Shown here: one piece after another, positions 25,630 to 32,970 of the stretch
Position numbering within the stretch: the stretch's first letter is position 1
Layout of the letters: every line of letters starts with the position of its first letter
Origin: Chloroflexota bacterium
GTDB lineage: Bacteria > Chloroflexota > Anaerolineae > J102
Direction: 5' to 3'
Length of the DNA stretch: 33,167 nt
Assembly: GCA_013152585.1 (NCBI GenBank)
Contig: JAADGC010000055.1
Span: 1 to 33,167, forward strand
Notes under the pieces: generated by a model
What the model saw: only the letters and a program-made list of their open reading frames with translations
Databases searched by the model: none
What the model was told of the DNA's origin: nothing
Program-made: the position numbers and the translations under genes

Positions 25630-25677
25630 GAGTTTGAACACAATGCCCCTTTCACGAAAAATTTGGCAAATAATTCC

Positions 25678-27423
25678 TCATCCATCCAACGCCGCAACAT
25701 CCAGTCGCACCTGCGCAATGGTGGTGCCCAAGGTGCTCAGTTCGGTGTGCAGGCTTTGCATTTTGTCGTACTCGACACGGATGAAACGGGTGTAGGGGGA
25801 GATCGCTTCCCGGAATGCTTGCACCGAGTTCGCCAGCTCGCGCTCGAACTGGTCGTTGATAGCATGTTCCAGGCGGCTACGCAGGCCATCGATCTTGGAG
25901 TCGAGATTGCGCTTGGCGGCCCGGCGCCGAGCCGGCAAAATGAAGAGGCCGGCAAAGGCAATGCCACCGGCCGCAATCACGCCCAATGGATCCAGGGCAC
26001 GGGTGAGCACATGCAACAACACGGCGCCAACGCCGATGGCGCCCACCTCCACAGCTCCCATGGCTGCCAACGTCGATTGCACCGACTCACTCAACTGCCG
26101 GGCTTCTGCGGACTTATCATAGCTGGAAACCACCTCACGGGCAGCGCGACCCACGGACTGCAAAAGCTTCTGGCGATTGCTATCGAACTGACCTCCGATA
26201 TCGCCCACCATTTTATCGCGATGCTCGACCGTGCGCTGATTGAGATAGCGCGTGATGTCCTGCCACTGCCGGAAGTTGCGGTCCACCATCCAGTCGATGA
26301 TGTCGCTGACCTCAGCTTCGATTTGGGTGTGGGTGTCGGCCACGACCTGGCGTTCGAATTCGGAGCGCAGGCGGGCGCTGTTGATCAGGTCGAAGAAACG
26401 GCCCATGCGAATGGTCTCTTCGAAGAATTCATCGCCTCGTCCCCGCATATCATGCAGGATATTGTCGATGCGATTGAGACGAAAGCTGAAGTCGTGGCGC
26501 ATGTCGGCCACGTATGCGTTCAACTCGGCGTCGATGGCGTCGATGGTGGAGAAGTCTTCCTGCAGCAGGTCCAGGCGTTCGCGCGTGCGCTGCTGGTACT
26601 CGTTGCGCAGATGTTCGGCTACGCCCAGGGGGCTTTCCAGCTTGAGTCGCAGCCGTTGTTTTTGGTCCAATCGCTGCAGGATGAAGGTCTCTAGCTCGTG
26701 GAAGCGGGACTCGTGGAGCATTGCCTGCCGCTGAGCGGGATCAGGGTTGGTTTTGGCGGCCAGCGCCGCTTTGGCCGAGACCGGAAAGATGACCGGGATG
26801 GTACCCAGGATGGCCGTGATCTGCTCTCTGACAAAAGTTTCGACCTCCTGGCGGGATGCTGGTGTCTCCAGTAAATCGATCTTGTTGATGACGACCACCA
26901 CTTTCTTGCCCCAACTGCGTACTTTTTCCAGAAAATCCCGCTCGCTATCGCTGATGGGTTGACTGGCCGCCGTGACAAAGAGCACCAGATCGGAACGGGG
27001 GATAAAGGCTTCGGTGATCTGCTGGTGGCGCTGGATGATGGCGTTGGTGCCCGGTGTGTCGACGATGTTGATGTCCTGCAGCCAGGCCACGGGATATTGC
27101 AGGCGCAGGAGATAGGGTTCTATCTGGTGGCGGCTGACCTGCTCTCCGTATTGAATGATGTGCACCTGACTTGTGGTGGGAGTGACACCTTCATCCAGCA
27201 GTGGTGTTCCCAGTAAGGCGTTGATAAAGGCGGATTTACCGCTGTTGAATTCGCCCACCACCACCAAAAGAAAGAACTCGTCAAGCTGCTGGCGAGTGCG
27301 GGCAAGCGTGTTCAGGTCGTCCGCCGGGGCTTCGAGTTGCGGTAGAATGCGTTCGAGGGAGCTGAAAAGATCTCGTTCCCGGCGCAGAAGGGCTTCGTGT
27401 TGGGCTGTAAGGATTTTGTGCAT
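25678..27423 (-). CDS. bacterial dynamin-like GTPase
   Basis: Large membrane-associated GTPase of 581 residues. The G domain has the P-loop GEFNSGKS (57-64), the switch threonines in GVTPTTS (79-85), DTPG (122-125) and NKID (180-183). The middle is a long helical stalk (about 255-440). Near 445-500 are two hydrophobic segments, including VEVGAIGVGAVLLHVL and PLGVIAAGGIAFAGLFIL, followed by the basic ARRRAAKR, a likely membrane hairpin, then a C-terminal coiled coil. Bacterial dynamins remodel or protect membranes and occur in some anti-phage loci. The gene starts 9 bases after the upstream uncharacterised gene, so the two form an operon. Confidence 0.88.
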   Translation of the reverse strand: MHKILTAQHEALLRRERDLFSSLERILPQLEAPADDLNTLARTRQQLDEFFLLVVVGEFNSGKSAFINALLGTPLLDEGVTPTTSQVHIIQYGEQVSRHQIEPYLLRLQYPVAWLQDINIVDTPGTNAIIQRHQQITEAFIPRSDLVLFVTAASQPISDSERDFLEKVRSWGKKVVVVINKIDLLETPASRQEVETFVREQITAILGTIPVIFPVSAKAALAAKTNPDPAQRQAMLHESRFHELETFILQRLDQKQRLRLKLESPLGVAEHLRNEYQQRTRERLDLLQEDFSTIDAIDAELNAYVADMRHDFSFRLNRIDNILHDMRGRGDEFFEETIRMGRFFDLINSARLRSEFERQVVADTHTQIEAEVSDIIDWMVDRNFRQWQDITRYLNQRTVEHRDKMVGDIGGQFDSNRQKLLQSVGRAAREVVSSYDKSAEARQLSESVQSTLAAMGAVEVGAIGVGAVLLHVLTRALDPLGVIAAGGIAFAGLFILPARRRAAKRNLDSKIDGLRSRLEHAINDQFERELANSVQAFREAISPYTRFIRVEYDKMQSLHTELSTLGTTIAQVRLDVAALDG

Positions 27424-27432
27424 AGGTGGGAG

Positions 27433-28923
27433 TTAGGGCAGCTTGGGTTCAGCTTCTGCTTCGGGGTCAGGAAGAGCCTGTTCCGTCTCGGTCATGCGGG
27501 GCAGGGCTTCCAGCAACATGGGCAACAGATTGGCGCCATGCCGTTGCAGATAGTCTGTCATCTCCAGGAAGTTGTCCGGGCTCATGCCGGGGGGCTGTGT
27601 CAGACGATGCTCGTAGGTCCAGCCTTGCAGTGCGGGCAGATAGTTGATGCGGGCAGCAATGTCGAGCGGATAGCGTCGGGGATCAACCCCCAACCAGGTG
27701 ACGGGGCCCACTTTGGCAGCGATTTCTTCCCAGGCAGGGGCGCCGGGCGTGTCGGGGGTTTGATGCAGGGAGGGCACCAGCGAGAGCAGGAGGGGGAGGT
27801 GGTCCGGGAGATAGGGTGCCATGCGGGCCAGAAAAGCAAGGCTATCGTCGGTTTGGAAGGGCATCCACAAGGGCAGCAGGTGGGCACGCAGGGCTGCGGT
27901 GGGGTTGATCTGATTGAAGCATTCGATGAGCACGCCCTGGGGGGGGCGGTCGTTCTTGCCCGCTTCCCACAGATAGGCAGTGTACGACAGGGCGCCGAAG
28001 TCTTCGGGGTGGGCGCCGTTGATGGCTTTGAACTGAAAGTCGGAGGCGTCTGCAAATTCCTGCGCGGCGTCTTTGAATTCCGGCAGCGAGCCCCATTCTG
28101 ATTCGGGTTGTTCGACAATGGGCCAATGTTCCGAGAGCGTCCATCCGCCTCGATGCGCTGCCCCGATACTCGCCAACCAGGCGTCAAGTTCGTCGTTGCC
28201 ATCGAAATAATCGGCTGAGACGTATCCGCCCAGGCCACCGACCTGAAAAGTGTGGTGGGGGCCGATCTCGTACTGGTCCCAGGCGTAGGTGCAGTCGGCA
28301 AAGAAGATGATGCCACCGGGAGCCAGATGTTCATAGATGAATTGTTGGAAGGCGTGGGGGAGGCCGCGCAGCTTCAGACGTACGTGGTTGACTTGGTTGA
28401 CGAGAAAACGGTCGTGGATAGGATCGTAGTGGTTGATGGCGTGGAGATCGGGATTGCGGCGGCGGATGGTGTCGATCAGGGCGCTGCCGAAAGCCTGATA
28501 GCCGCGCACGTCGTCGGGGGCAGACTTGTGACTGAAGCTAAGCAGGAATTGCGCCGGCAGATAGGGAATCTGCATCAGAGCCGCCAGGTAGGCAATGCCC
28601 CCGCTGGGCGCACCGATGATGATGCCCGGGTAGCCAACGCCATCTACGACACGTTCGTAAGCTGTTAGCGCCTGCTGCGCCAGCCCTTCGCTGGTCACTT
28701 CTGTTGCCAATGCTGGATCGAGGCCGGTATTGTGCAAGGCCCGTCCTCCCATGGCCGACACGATTTTTCTGGGCAGCCGGTTGGCCACCTGCATGCCGGT
28801 GGCCCCAAACGGGTTGGGGACGAACGGAGGACGATACCAGGCATCGCTGAGGGCAGCGGCGGATGCTTGCAAAATAGCTGCCGAACTCGATTCTAGGGCT
28901 TCACGGATGCGGGGATAGGCCAT
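27433..28923 (-). CDS. uncharacterised 496-aa protein paired with the dynamin-like GTPase
   Basis: I do not recognise this family. The product is soluble by appearance (no signal peptide or membrane helix noticed). Residues about 90-125 (GVGYPGIIIGAPSGGIAYLAAL) and about 200-235 (HLAPGGIIFFADCTYAWDQYEIG) resemble Rossmann-type strands. The second has the look of a class I methyltransferase core, but the SAM-binding glycine motif is not clear. The C-terminal half is rich in aromatic and proline residues and ends in an acidic, low-complexity tail. It is the first gene of the unit with the dynamin-like GTPase and has a good promoter. Its function is unknown. Confidence 0.75.
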   Translation of the reverse strand: MAYPRIREALESSSAAILQASAAALSDAWYRPPFVPNPFGATGMQVANRLPRKIVSAMGGRALHNTGLDPALATEVTSEGLAQQALTAYERVVDGVGYPGIIIGAPSGGIAYLAALMQIPYLPAQFLLSFSHKSAPDDVRGYQAFGSALIDTIRRRNPDLHAINHYDPIHDRFLVNQVNHVRLKLRGLPHAFQQFIYEHLAPGGIIFFADCTYAWDQYEIGPHHTFQVGGLGGYVSADYFDGNDELDAWLASIGAAHRGGWTLSEHWPIVEQPESEWGSLPEFKDAAQEFADASDFQFKAINGAHPEDFGALSYTAYLWEAGKNDRPPQGVLIECFNQINPTAALRAHLLPLWMPFQTDDSLAFLARMAPYLPDHLPLLLSLVPSLHQTPDTPGAPAWEEIAAKVGPVTWLGVDPRRYPLDIAARINYLPALQGWTYEHRLTQPPGMSPDNFLEMTDYLQRHGANLLPMLLEALPRMTETEQALPDPEAEAEPKLP

Positions 28924-28966
28924 ATCACTCTCTCACTTGGTGCGACCGGACAAGGAAATCGGTGAC

Positions 28967-28996
28967 ATTATAGCATCTTATGGTAAATGCAAACAA
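28967..28996 (-). promoter_or_regulatory. promoter of the uncharacterised gene/dynamin unit
   Basis: On the minus strand TTGTTT (28996-28991) and a perfect TATAAT (28972-28967) are separated by 18 bases, about 40 bases before the start at 28923. The direct repeat copy 2 begins 16 bases upstream of the -35 box. Confidence 0.6.
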
Positions 28997-29012
28997 GATG
29001 GGCTGGAGAGGC

Positions 29013-29128
29013 GGGTGCGTCCCCGGAATTTGGGCGGTAGGTTGGAGGTGGCACTGCGGCGCATCACGGATGCGCCGAGCGCTTCATTTTTTCGTGTGTT
29101 GGCCGCATCCATGATCCGGCTAACACAC
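29013..29128 (+). repeat. composite repeat, copy 2 (72-bp direct repeat plus palindromes)
   Basis: Bases 29013-29084 match 25531-25602 with four differences and contain GGCGCATCACGGATGCGCC at 29058-29076. A long imperfect palindrome follows (29094-29128; outer arms GTGTGTT and AACACAC, inner GCCG and CGGC). The second palindrome differs in sequence from that of copy 1 but has the same layout. Confidence 0.85.
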
Positions 29129-29163
29129 ACCACCAAAAACATGGGACACACCCGGAGAGGGGG

Positions 29164-30213
29164 CTATCCCCTGTTCACTGCTTCTTCTACATCCCGAATA
29201 TCTACTACGCCCAAAAGTTTGTGTCCATCGATGACCAATACCCCCGGCAGATGTCTTGATGTCATTATCTGATGGACCTGGTCCAGGGACATGTTCGGGG
29301 GCACGTAATGCGCCCGGGCGGCAATGGTTTGCACCGGGGTGCCAGGGCCGAAGAGGGTGATCGCATCCAGCACATCTGCACGGCTGACCATGCCTTCCAA
29401 ACGGGGACCATCGATCACCGGATACAGGGGTTGGGCGCTTGGCCGAACCTGGGACTCTATGGCGCCCACGAGGTCGAGGGGGTGTAGGGGAGTGGCCGGG
29501 CGGGTGACATCGGCAGCCACCTGTGCCTCCCCACGGGCTTGTTGTTGCACCATGCTGTTTTCGGCTCCGGCGCCAAAGAAGATAAACAGGCCGATCAGGG
29601 TCAGCACCCAATTGCCAGTGTACAGGCCCAGCGCCGCAAAGCCGATGGCAAATAGGCGCCCCACCCAACTGGCAATGCTGGTGGCGGTGGCAAAGGGCAG
29701 AAAGGCATTGAGAGTCGCCCGTAGCACGCGGCCGCCATCCATGGGAAAGGCCGGCAACAGGTTGAATCCGGCCAGATAAAGGTTGGTGATGGTGAGGTCG
29801 CGCAGCAGATCTACCCCCGCCAGGGACAGCGCTTGCTGGGAGAGGCGTTGTACGTCGAGCAGCGAGGGCACGACGAGGCCCAACATCAGGACGATGGCGA
29901 TATTGACTGCCGGCCCGGCGATGGCTATGACGAACTCGTGCAGGGGGCGCCGGGGCATGCGGGTGATCTGTGCCAGGCCCCCCAGAGGCAGGAGCAAGAT
30001 CTCTTTGACGGGGATGCCGTAATACTGGGCAGCGATACTGTGGCCCAGTTCGTGTAGCACCACGCAGGCAAAGAGCAGTAAGATGAAGACCACCCCTCGG
30101 ATGGCGCCGGCAGTGCTGCCGGCACTGAGGCCATAGAAGAGAGGCAGGATGAAGAATGACCAGTGAATTTTGATGGGGATGCCACGAATGGTGGCAATAC
30201 GCCAGCTTCCCAT
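29164..30213 (-). CDS. site-2 protease (M50 family) with C-terminal CBS domains
   Basis: Integral-membrane zinc metalloprotease of 349 residues that cleaves substrates within the membrane. The first active-site helix has HELGH (H54, E55, H58) and the second NLLPAFPMDGGR (D159). About five to six hydrophobic helices lie between residues 18 and 225. Residues about 235-345 form a CBS pair that could bind an adenine nucleotide; it contains YPVIDGPRLEGMVSRADVLDAI and LPGVLVIDGHKLLGVVDIRDVEEA. This is the SpoIVFB-like/CBS branch of the family. Substrates are unknown. It is divergent from the arsR gene and has its own promoter. Confidence 0.93.
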   Translation of the reverse strand: MGSWRIATIRGIPIKIHWSFFILPLFYGLSAGSTAGAIRGVVFILLLFACVVLHELGHSIAAQYYGIPVKEILLLPLGGLAQITRMPRRPLHEFVIAIAGPAVNIAIVLMLGLVVPSLLDVQRLSQQALSLAGVDLLRDLTITNLYLAGFNLLPAFPMDGGRVLRATLNAFLPFATATSIASWVGRLFAIGFAALGLYTGNWVLTLIGLFIFFGAGAENSMVQQQARGEAQVAADVTRPATPLHPLDLVGAIESQVRPSAQPLYPVIDGPRLEGMVSRADVLDAITLFGPGTPVQTIAARAHYVPPNMSLDQVHQIMTSRHLPGVLVIDGHKLLGVVDIRDVEEAVNRG

Positions 30214-30272
30214 AGGATTTCGGGGGGAGAGAGCTTTGTGAGGAACAGAGTTTGAGTCCGGGATCAGAGCTC

Positions 30273-30302
30273 ATCATAACATCAAATTTGGCTTGTACAC
30301 AA
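30273..30302 (-). promoter_or_regulatory. promoter of the site-2 protease gene
   Basis: On the minus strand TTGTGT (30302-30297) and TATGAT (30278-30273) are separated by 18 bases, about 60 bases before the ATG. Confidence 0.5.
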
Positions 30303-30353
30303 AATGCGACTACAATAAAGAAACCTTGCAGGTATTCACATATTTGCATAATT

Positions 30354-30373
30354 GACGTGCCACGTGGCACGTC
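30354..30373. promoter_or_regulatory. 20-bp perfect palindrome, probable operator
   Basis: GACGTGCCACGTGGCACGTC is a perfect inverted repeat with no spacer, 30 bases before the arsR start. Its place in the arsR leader suggests self-regulation by the ArsR-family protein or another dimeric regulator. An AT-rich stretch with partial symmetry (ATATTTGCATAAT) lies just upstream and could be an alternative site. Confidence 0.55.
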
Positions 30374-30403
30374 CACCATCATTCTGTTATTGACGAGGCT
30401 TTT

Positions 30404-30736
30404 ATGCTCCCCCCCCGCTCTGAGTTAAACCGTCTACACGCTGAACTTTGCACCGCTGTGGCGGATCCTGTGCGCATTGCGATTTTGTACACGCTGGCAG
30501 ACGGACCCCATTTTGTGAACGGGATTCAGGAACAATTGGAACTGCCGCAATCGACGATTTCCCGCCATCTACGCATTTTGCGGACGTCGGGAATCGTCGC
30601 TGGCGAGCGCCAGGGCCGGCTGGTGATGTATCGCCTGGCCGATCACCGGGTGATCGAGGCCATCGATTTACTGCGGCAGGTGATGGCCGATCGTATCACG
30701 GCCCGAGCCGATACGATTACGCAGTTGCAAGAATAA
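30404..30736 (+). CDS. ArsR-family transcriptional regulator
   Basis: Dimeric winged-helix repressor of 110 residues. It has the typical opening DPVRIAILYTLADGPHFVNG, the recognition helix PQSTISRHLRILRTSGIV and the wing GERQGRLVMYRL. GAGG lies six bases before the ATG. Only one cysteine (C16) is present, so the classic metal sites (CxC) and the two-Cys persulfide switch of SqrR/BigR are both absent; the signal is open. The gene lies between a protease (divergent) and a ferredoxin plus a sulfur-type membrane operon, so control of the sulfur genes is possible. Confidence 0.9.
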   Translation: MLPPRSELNRLHAELCTAVADPVRIAILYTLADGPHFVNGIQEQLELPQSTISRHLRILRTSGIVAGERQGRLVMYRLADHRVIEAIDLLRQVMADRITARADTITQLQE

Positions 30737-30786
30737 AAGCCAGCATCTCCCGCATCCATACTGTGGTTACGATACAAAGACGACGC

Positions 30787-30972
30787 ATGGTGGTGGATGA
30801 AGCCGTCTGCCACAATTGCCGGAAATGCCTGGTGGCCCGCGGTTGCAAATACATGGCTGTGATCCGTTTCGACCGGGAGGAATCGCCGTTTATCGATATG
30901 GGGCGCTGCACGCTGTGCGGGGCATGTTTGCAGATTTGCCCGTTCGGGGCGGTGAAGCTGGTCGCGGCCTGA
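30787..30972 (+). CDS. small 2[4Fe-4S] ferredoxin
   Basis: Electron carrier of 61 residues. The first cysteine set is CHNCRKCLVARGC (C-x2-C-x2-C-x5-C), the second CTLCGACLQICP (C-x2-C-x2-C-x3-C-P). The start is uncertain: ATG 30787 is used, but an in-frame GTG at 30763 would add eight residues, and neither has a strong Shine-Dalgarno sequence. It begins 50 bases after arsR on the same strand and is probably co-transcribed. It is convergent with the YeeE/YedE operon, 34 bases apart. Its redox partner is unknown. Confidence 0.85.
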   Translation: MVVDEAVCHNCRKCLVARGCKYMAVIRFDREESPFIDMGRCTLCGACLQICPFGAVKLVAA

Positions 30973-31006
30973 ACGAGCAAATCTGGCGATAGACGAGCTA
31001 TTGGGA

Positions 31007-32260
31007 TCAACCACAGCCACCGGCGCCGGTTGGCGCTTTCTTTTGCAGTTTGATCTTGGGAGTGTATTCGATCCCGGTTTCTTTCTGCGTGGGGGTGGCT
31101 CCTGGCTGATTGGCCCCCAGTGCCTGGTCGATCTGCCAGGCCAAGGTGTCATCTGGTTGGTTGGGGAGTGGGGGGTTGGGGATAGGATCGAAGGCGTTGG
31201 GGGCGTAAATGCTGATCCAATGGTTGATGCCTCCTTCCAGGATGTAGGCATTGATCCCCGGTTTGGATACCAGTATCTTCCAGGCTTCTGTCGCTGGGGT
31301 CTCGTCATTGCTCATGACCACGACGACAGTGCCGTCGGGTTCATTTTGTAAATCCGGGATCAGCGATGGCATCTGATCGATATCCAGGCGACGGGCCCCC
31401 TGGATGTGGTAGAGGTTGTAGTCTGCCTCATCCCGAATATCCAGCATAATGACCTTCATGAGTGGGTTGTAGGTGGCTTCACGTAATTCGGCAGGGTGGA
31501 TCTGCACGGCGCGGCTATCCAGCAGGGGCTGCTTTTCGGGAGCCACGCGATTCCAGAGATCTGCCTGCGATGGCTGACCGATGATCAGTGCGATCGTCCC
31601 CAAAACGATCAGCAAAGCTGAGACGCCCACAAGGATTCTATGTTCTTTGTCGGCTGTGGCCGGGTCGAAAAGACCTTCTCGCTTTTTCCAGGTGCGTTCG
31701 ATGGCGTCCGCCCCCCAGATGAGCAAGACGCCGAGGAGAACCAGGACAAAAACCACGACGCCGGTGTCTATCCCCAGCCAGTCGGGGATGGTGAAACGGC
31801 CCATGTAGCTGGAGTTGGAGAAATCATAGAAGCGGTCGACGGTGCCGCCAAAGAGCAGGGCCCCCACCATGGCCCCGAGTACGAACAGGAGGCCGTCGAG
31901 CTTGCCCGTACCCGTTGAGACGATAGAAGTGCCGGGGCAGAAGCCACCGACGATGATCCCGGCGCCCAGCATCAGGCCGCCCACGACGCCGGGCCAGAAA
32001 TAGGTGGGGGGGACGTAGATGCGGTCGTAGTCCAACCACCCCAGGCCCACAGCGATGAAGAGCAGGGGCATGGCGAAAAGCACAGCCGTGAACATCGTCT
32101 TGAAGACGGTTTGGTCTTTGAAGTAAAACTGTGCGGCGAGTTTGGTCGATATGGAAAAGCCTGCGGTTTCCAGGGAAACGCCGAAACCAATACCGACAAG
32201 AAGATAGAAAAGATAGGCAAGGGGTTTACCCCAATTTGCAACGAGATCAATAGGCAGCAT
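31007..32260 (-). CDS. YeeE/YedE-family sulfur transporter half fused to a rhodanese domain
   Basis: Membrane protein of 417 residues. GGGAGG precedes ATG 32260. Residues 1-230 have about seven to eight hydrophobic helices and the conserved GGFCPGTSI loop (C108), the cysteine that passes thiosulfate or persulfide sulfur in YeeE-type proteins. Residues about 255-350 form a rhodanese fold (IMLDIRDEADYNLYHIQGAR). The active-site loop reads VVMSNDETPA, with Ser (S317) where the sulfur-carrying Cys should be. A Pro/Asn-rich tail ends in GAGGCG, so a lone cysteine (C416) is the penultimate residue. It is the last gene of a minus-strand operon after a second YeeE/YedE half and a cytochrome b. Confidence 0.85.
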   Translation of the reverse strand: MLPIDLVANWGKPLAYLFYLLVGIGFGVSLETAGFSISTKLAAQFYFKDQTVFKTMFTAVLFAMPLLFIAVGLGWLDYDRIYVPPTYFWPGVVGGLMLGAGIIVGGFCPGTSIVSTGTGKLDGLLFVLGAMVGALLFGGTVDRFYDFSNSSYMGRFTIPDWLGIDTGVVVFVLVLLGVLLIWGADAIERTWKKREGLFDPATADKEHRILVGVSALLIVLGTIALIIGQPSQADLWNRVAPEKQPLLDSRAVQIHPAELREATYNPLMKVIMLDIRDEADYNLYHIQGARRLDIDQMPSLIPDLQNEPDGTVVVVMSNDETPATEAWKILVSKPGINAYILEGGINHWISIYAPNAFDPIPNPPLPNQPDDTLAWQIDQALGANQPGATPTQKETGIEYTPKIKLQKKAPTGAGGCG

Positions 32261-32337
32261 GAATGCCTCCCAGGGGGTGATAGAGTGCAGGTGCATGGAT
32301 GCGGGTGCGAAACGAAAGCGTCATCATTTCAAAACCA

Positions 32338-32901
32338 TCAGTTCCATAATTTGCGTACGAAATAAGCAAGGGCATAGCCACCGGCAAAGAAGGCCAGGAG
32401 AAAAGCCCAGCTTCCCACCGAAAGAGTGGCAGCGCCGTTCAAGCCTTGCCCCGATGTGCAGCCGCGGGCCAGACGGGCGCCGAAACCGGCGAAGATGCCG
32501 CCCAGAAAAGCCAGGGTCCAGCGCAATTTCGGCGAGACATGGGGCCCTCGGGTGGTGCCTCTCTGGAAGCGGCCCTGAAAATAGGAGGACAGGAAACCGC
32601 CCAGAATAACGCCGAGTCCGATCATGACAATGGCGTGATCGAGAGGCTGTTTGATGCCGCCCCCATATTTGATATAGGCGGGAGTGCTGTTGACCCAGCC
32701 CGGGGCGATGAGCTTGGCCAGCCAGATAGCGATGCGGTTTTCGGCCCCCGAGGCGCCCAGGCCGTCGCCGGAGATGAAGTAGGCAAAGAAGAGAACTGCG
32801 CCCAACAACAAGCCTGCTAACAGGGAGTTCGTGTAGGGTTTCGGTTGGCGCCGGGGTTTCGGGGATTTATGCTTGGATTTTGAGGGTGTTGCGATAGTCA
32901 T
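32338..32901 (-). CDS. YeeE/YedE-family transporter half
   Basis: Membrane protein of 187 residues, partner of the larger YeeE/YedE gene 77 bases downstream. After a basic N-terminus (SKSKHKSPKPRRQPK) come about four to five helices. The conserved loop ARGCTSGQGLNGAA carries the expected cysteine. Two-gene YeeE/YedE (PmpA/PmpB-like) pairs import sulfur compounds such as thiosulfate; the substrate here is inferred. I chose ATG 32901 because upstream residues have no family character and GGAG lies about ten bases before it. Confidence 0.85.
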   Translation of the reverse strand: MTIATPSKSKHKSPKPRRQPKPYTNSLLAGLLLGAVLFFAYFISGDGLGASGAENRIAIWLAKLIAPGWVNSTPAYIKYGGGIKQPLDHAIVMIGLGVILGGFLSSYFQGRFQRGTTRGPHVSPKLRWTLAFLGGIFAGFGARLARGCTSGQGLNGAATLSVGSWAFLLAFFAGGYALAYFVRKLWN

Positions 32902-32970
32902 AGAGTGGTGTCTCCATTGCAAAAACAAGAGGGAGGCCAGGCCCTGGCGGTCAGAGCCTGGCGCCGAATG

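Noticed and set aside
25588-26694. 368-codon plus-strand frame
   Set aside because: Antisense to the dynamin-like gene, whose G1-G4 motifs are all on the other strand; the translation has no domain character.
29120-30382. 420-codon minus-strand frame overlapping the site-2 protease
   Set aside because: The neighbouring frame has HELGH, the DGGR motif and CBS domains; this one is Arg/Pro/His-rich noise.
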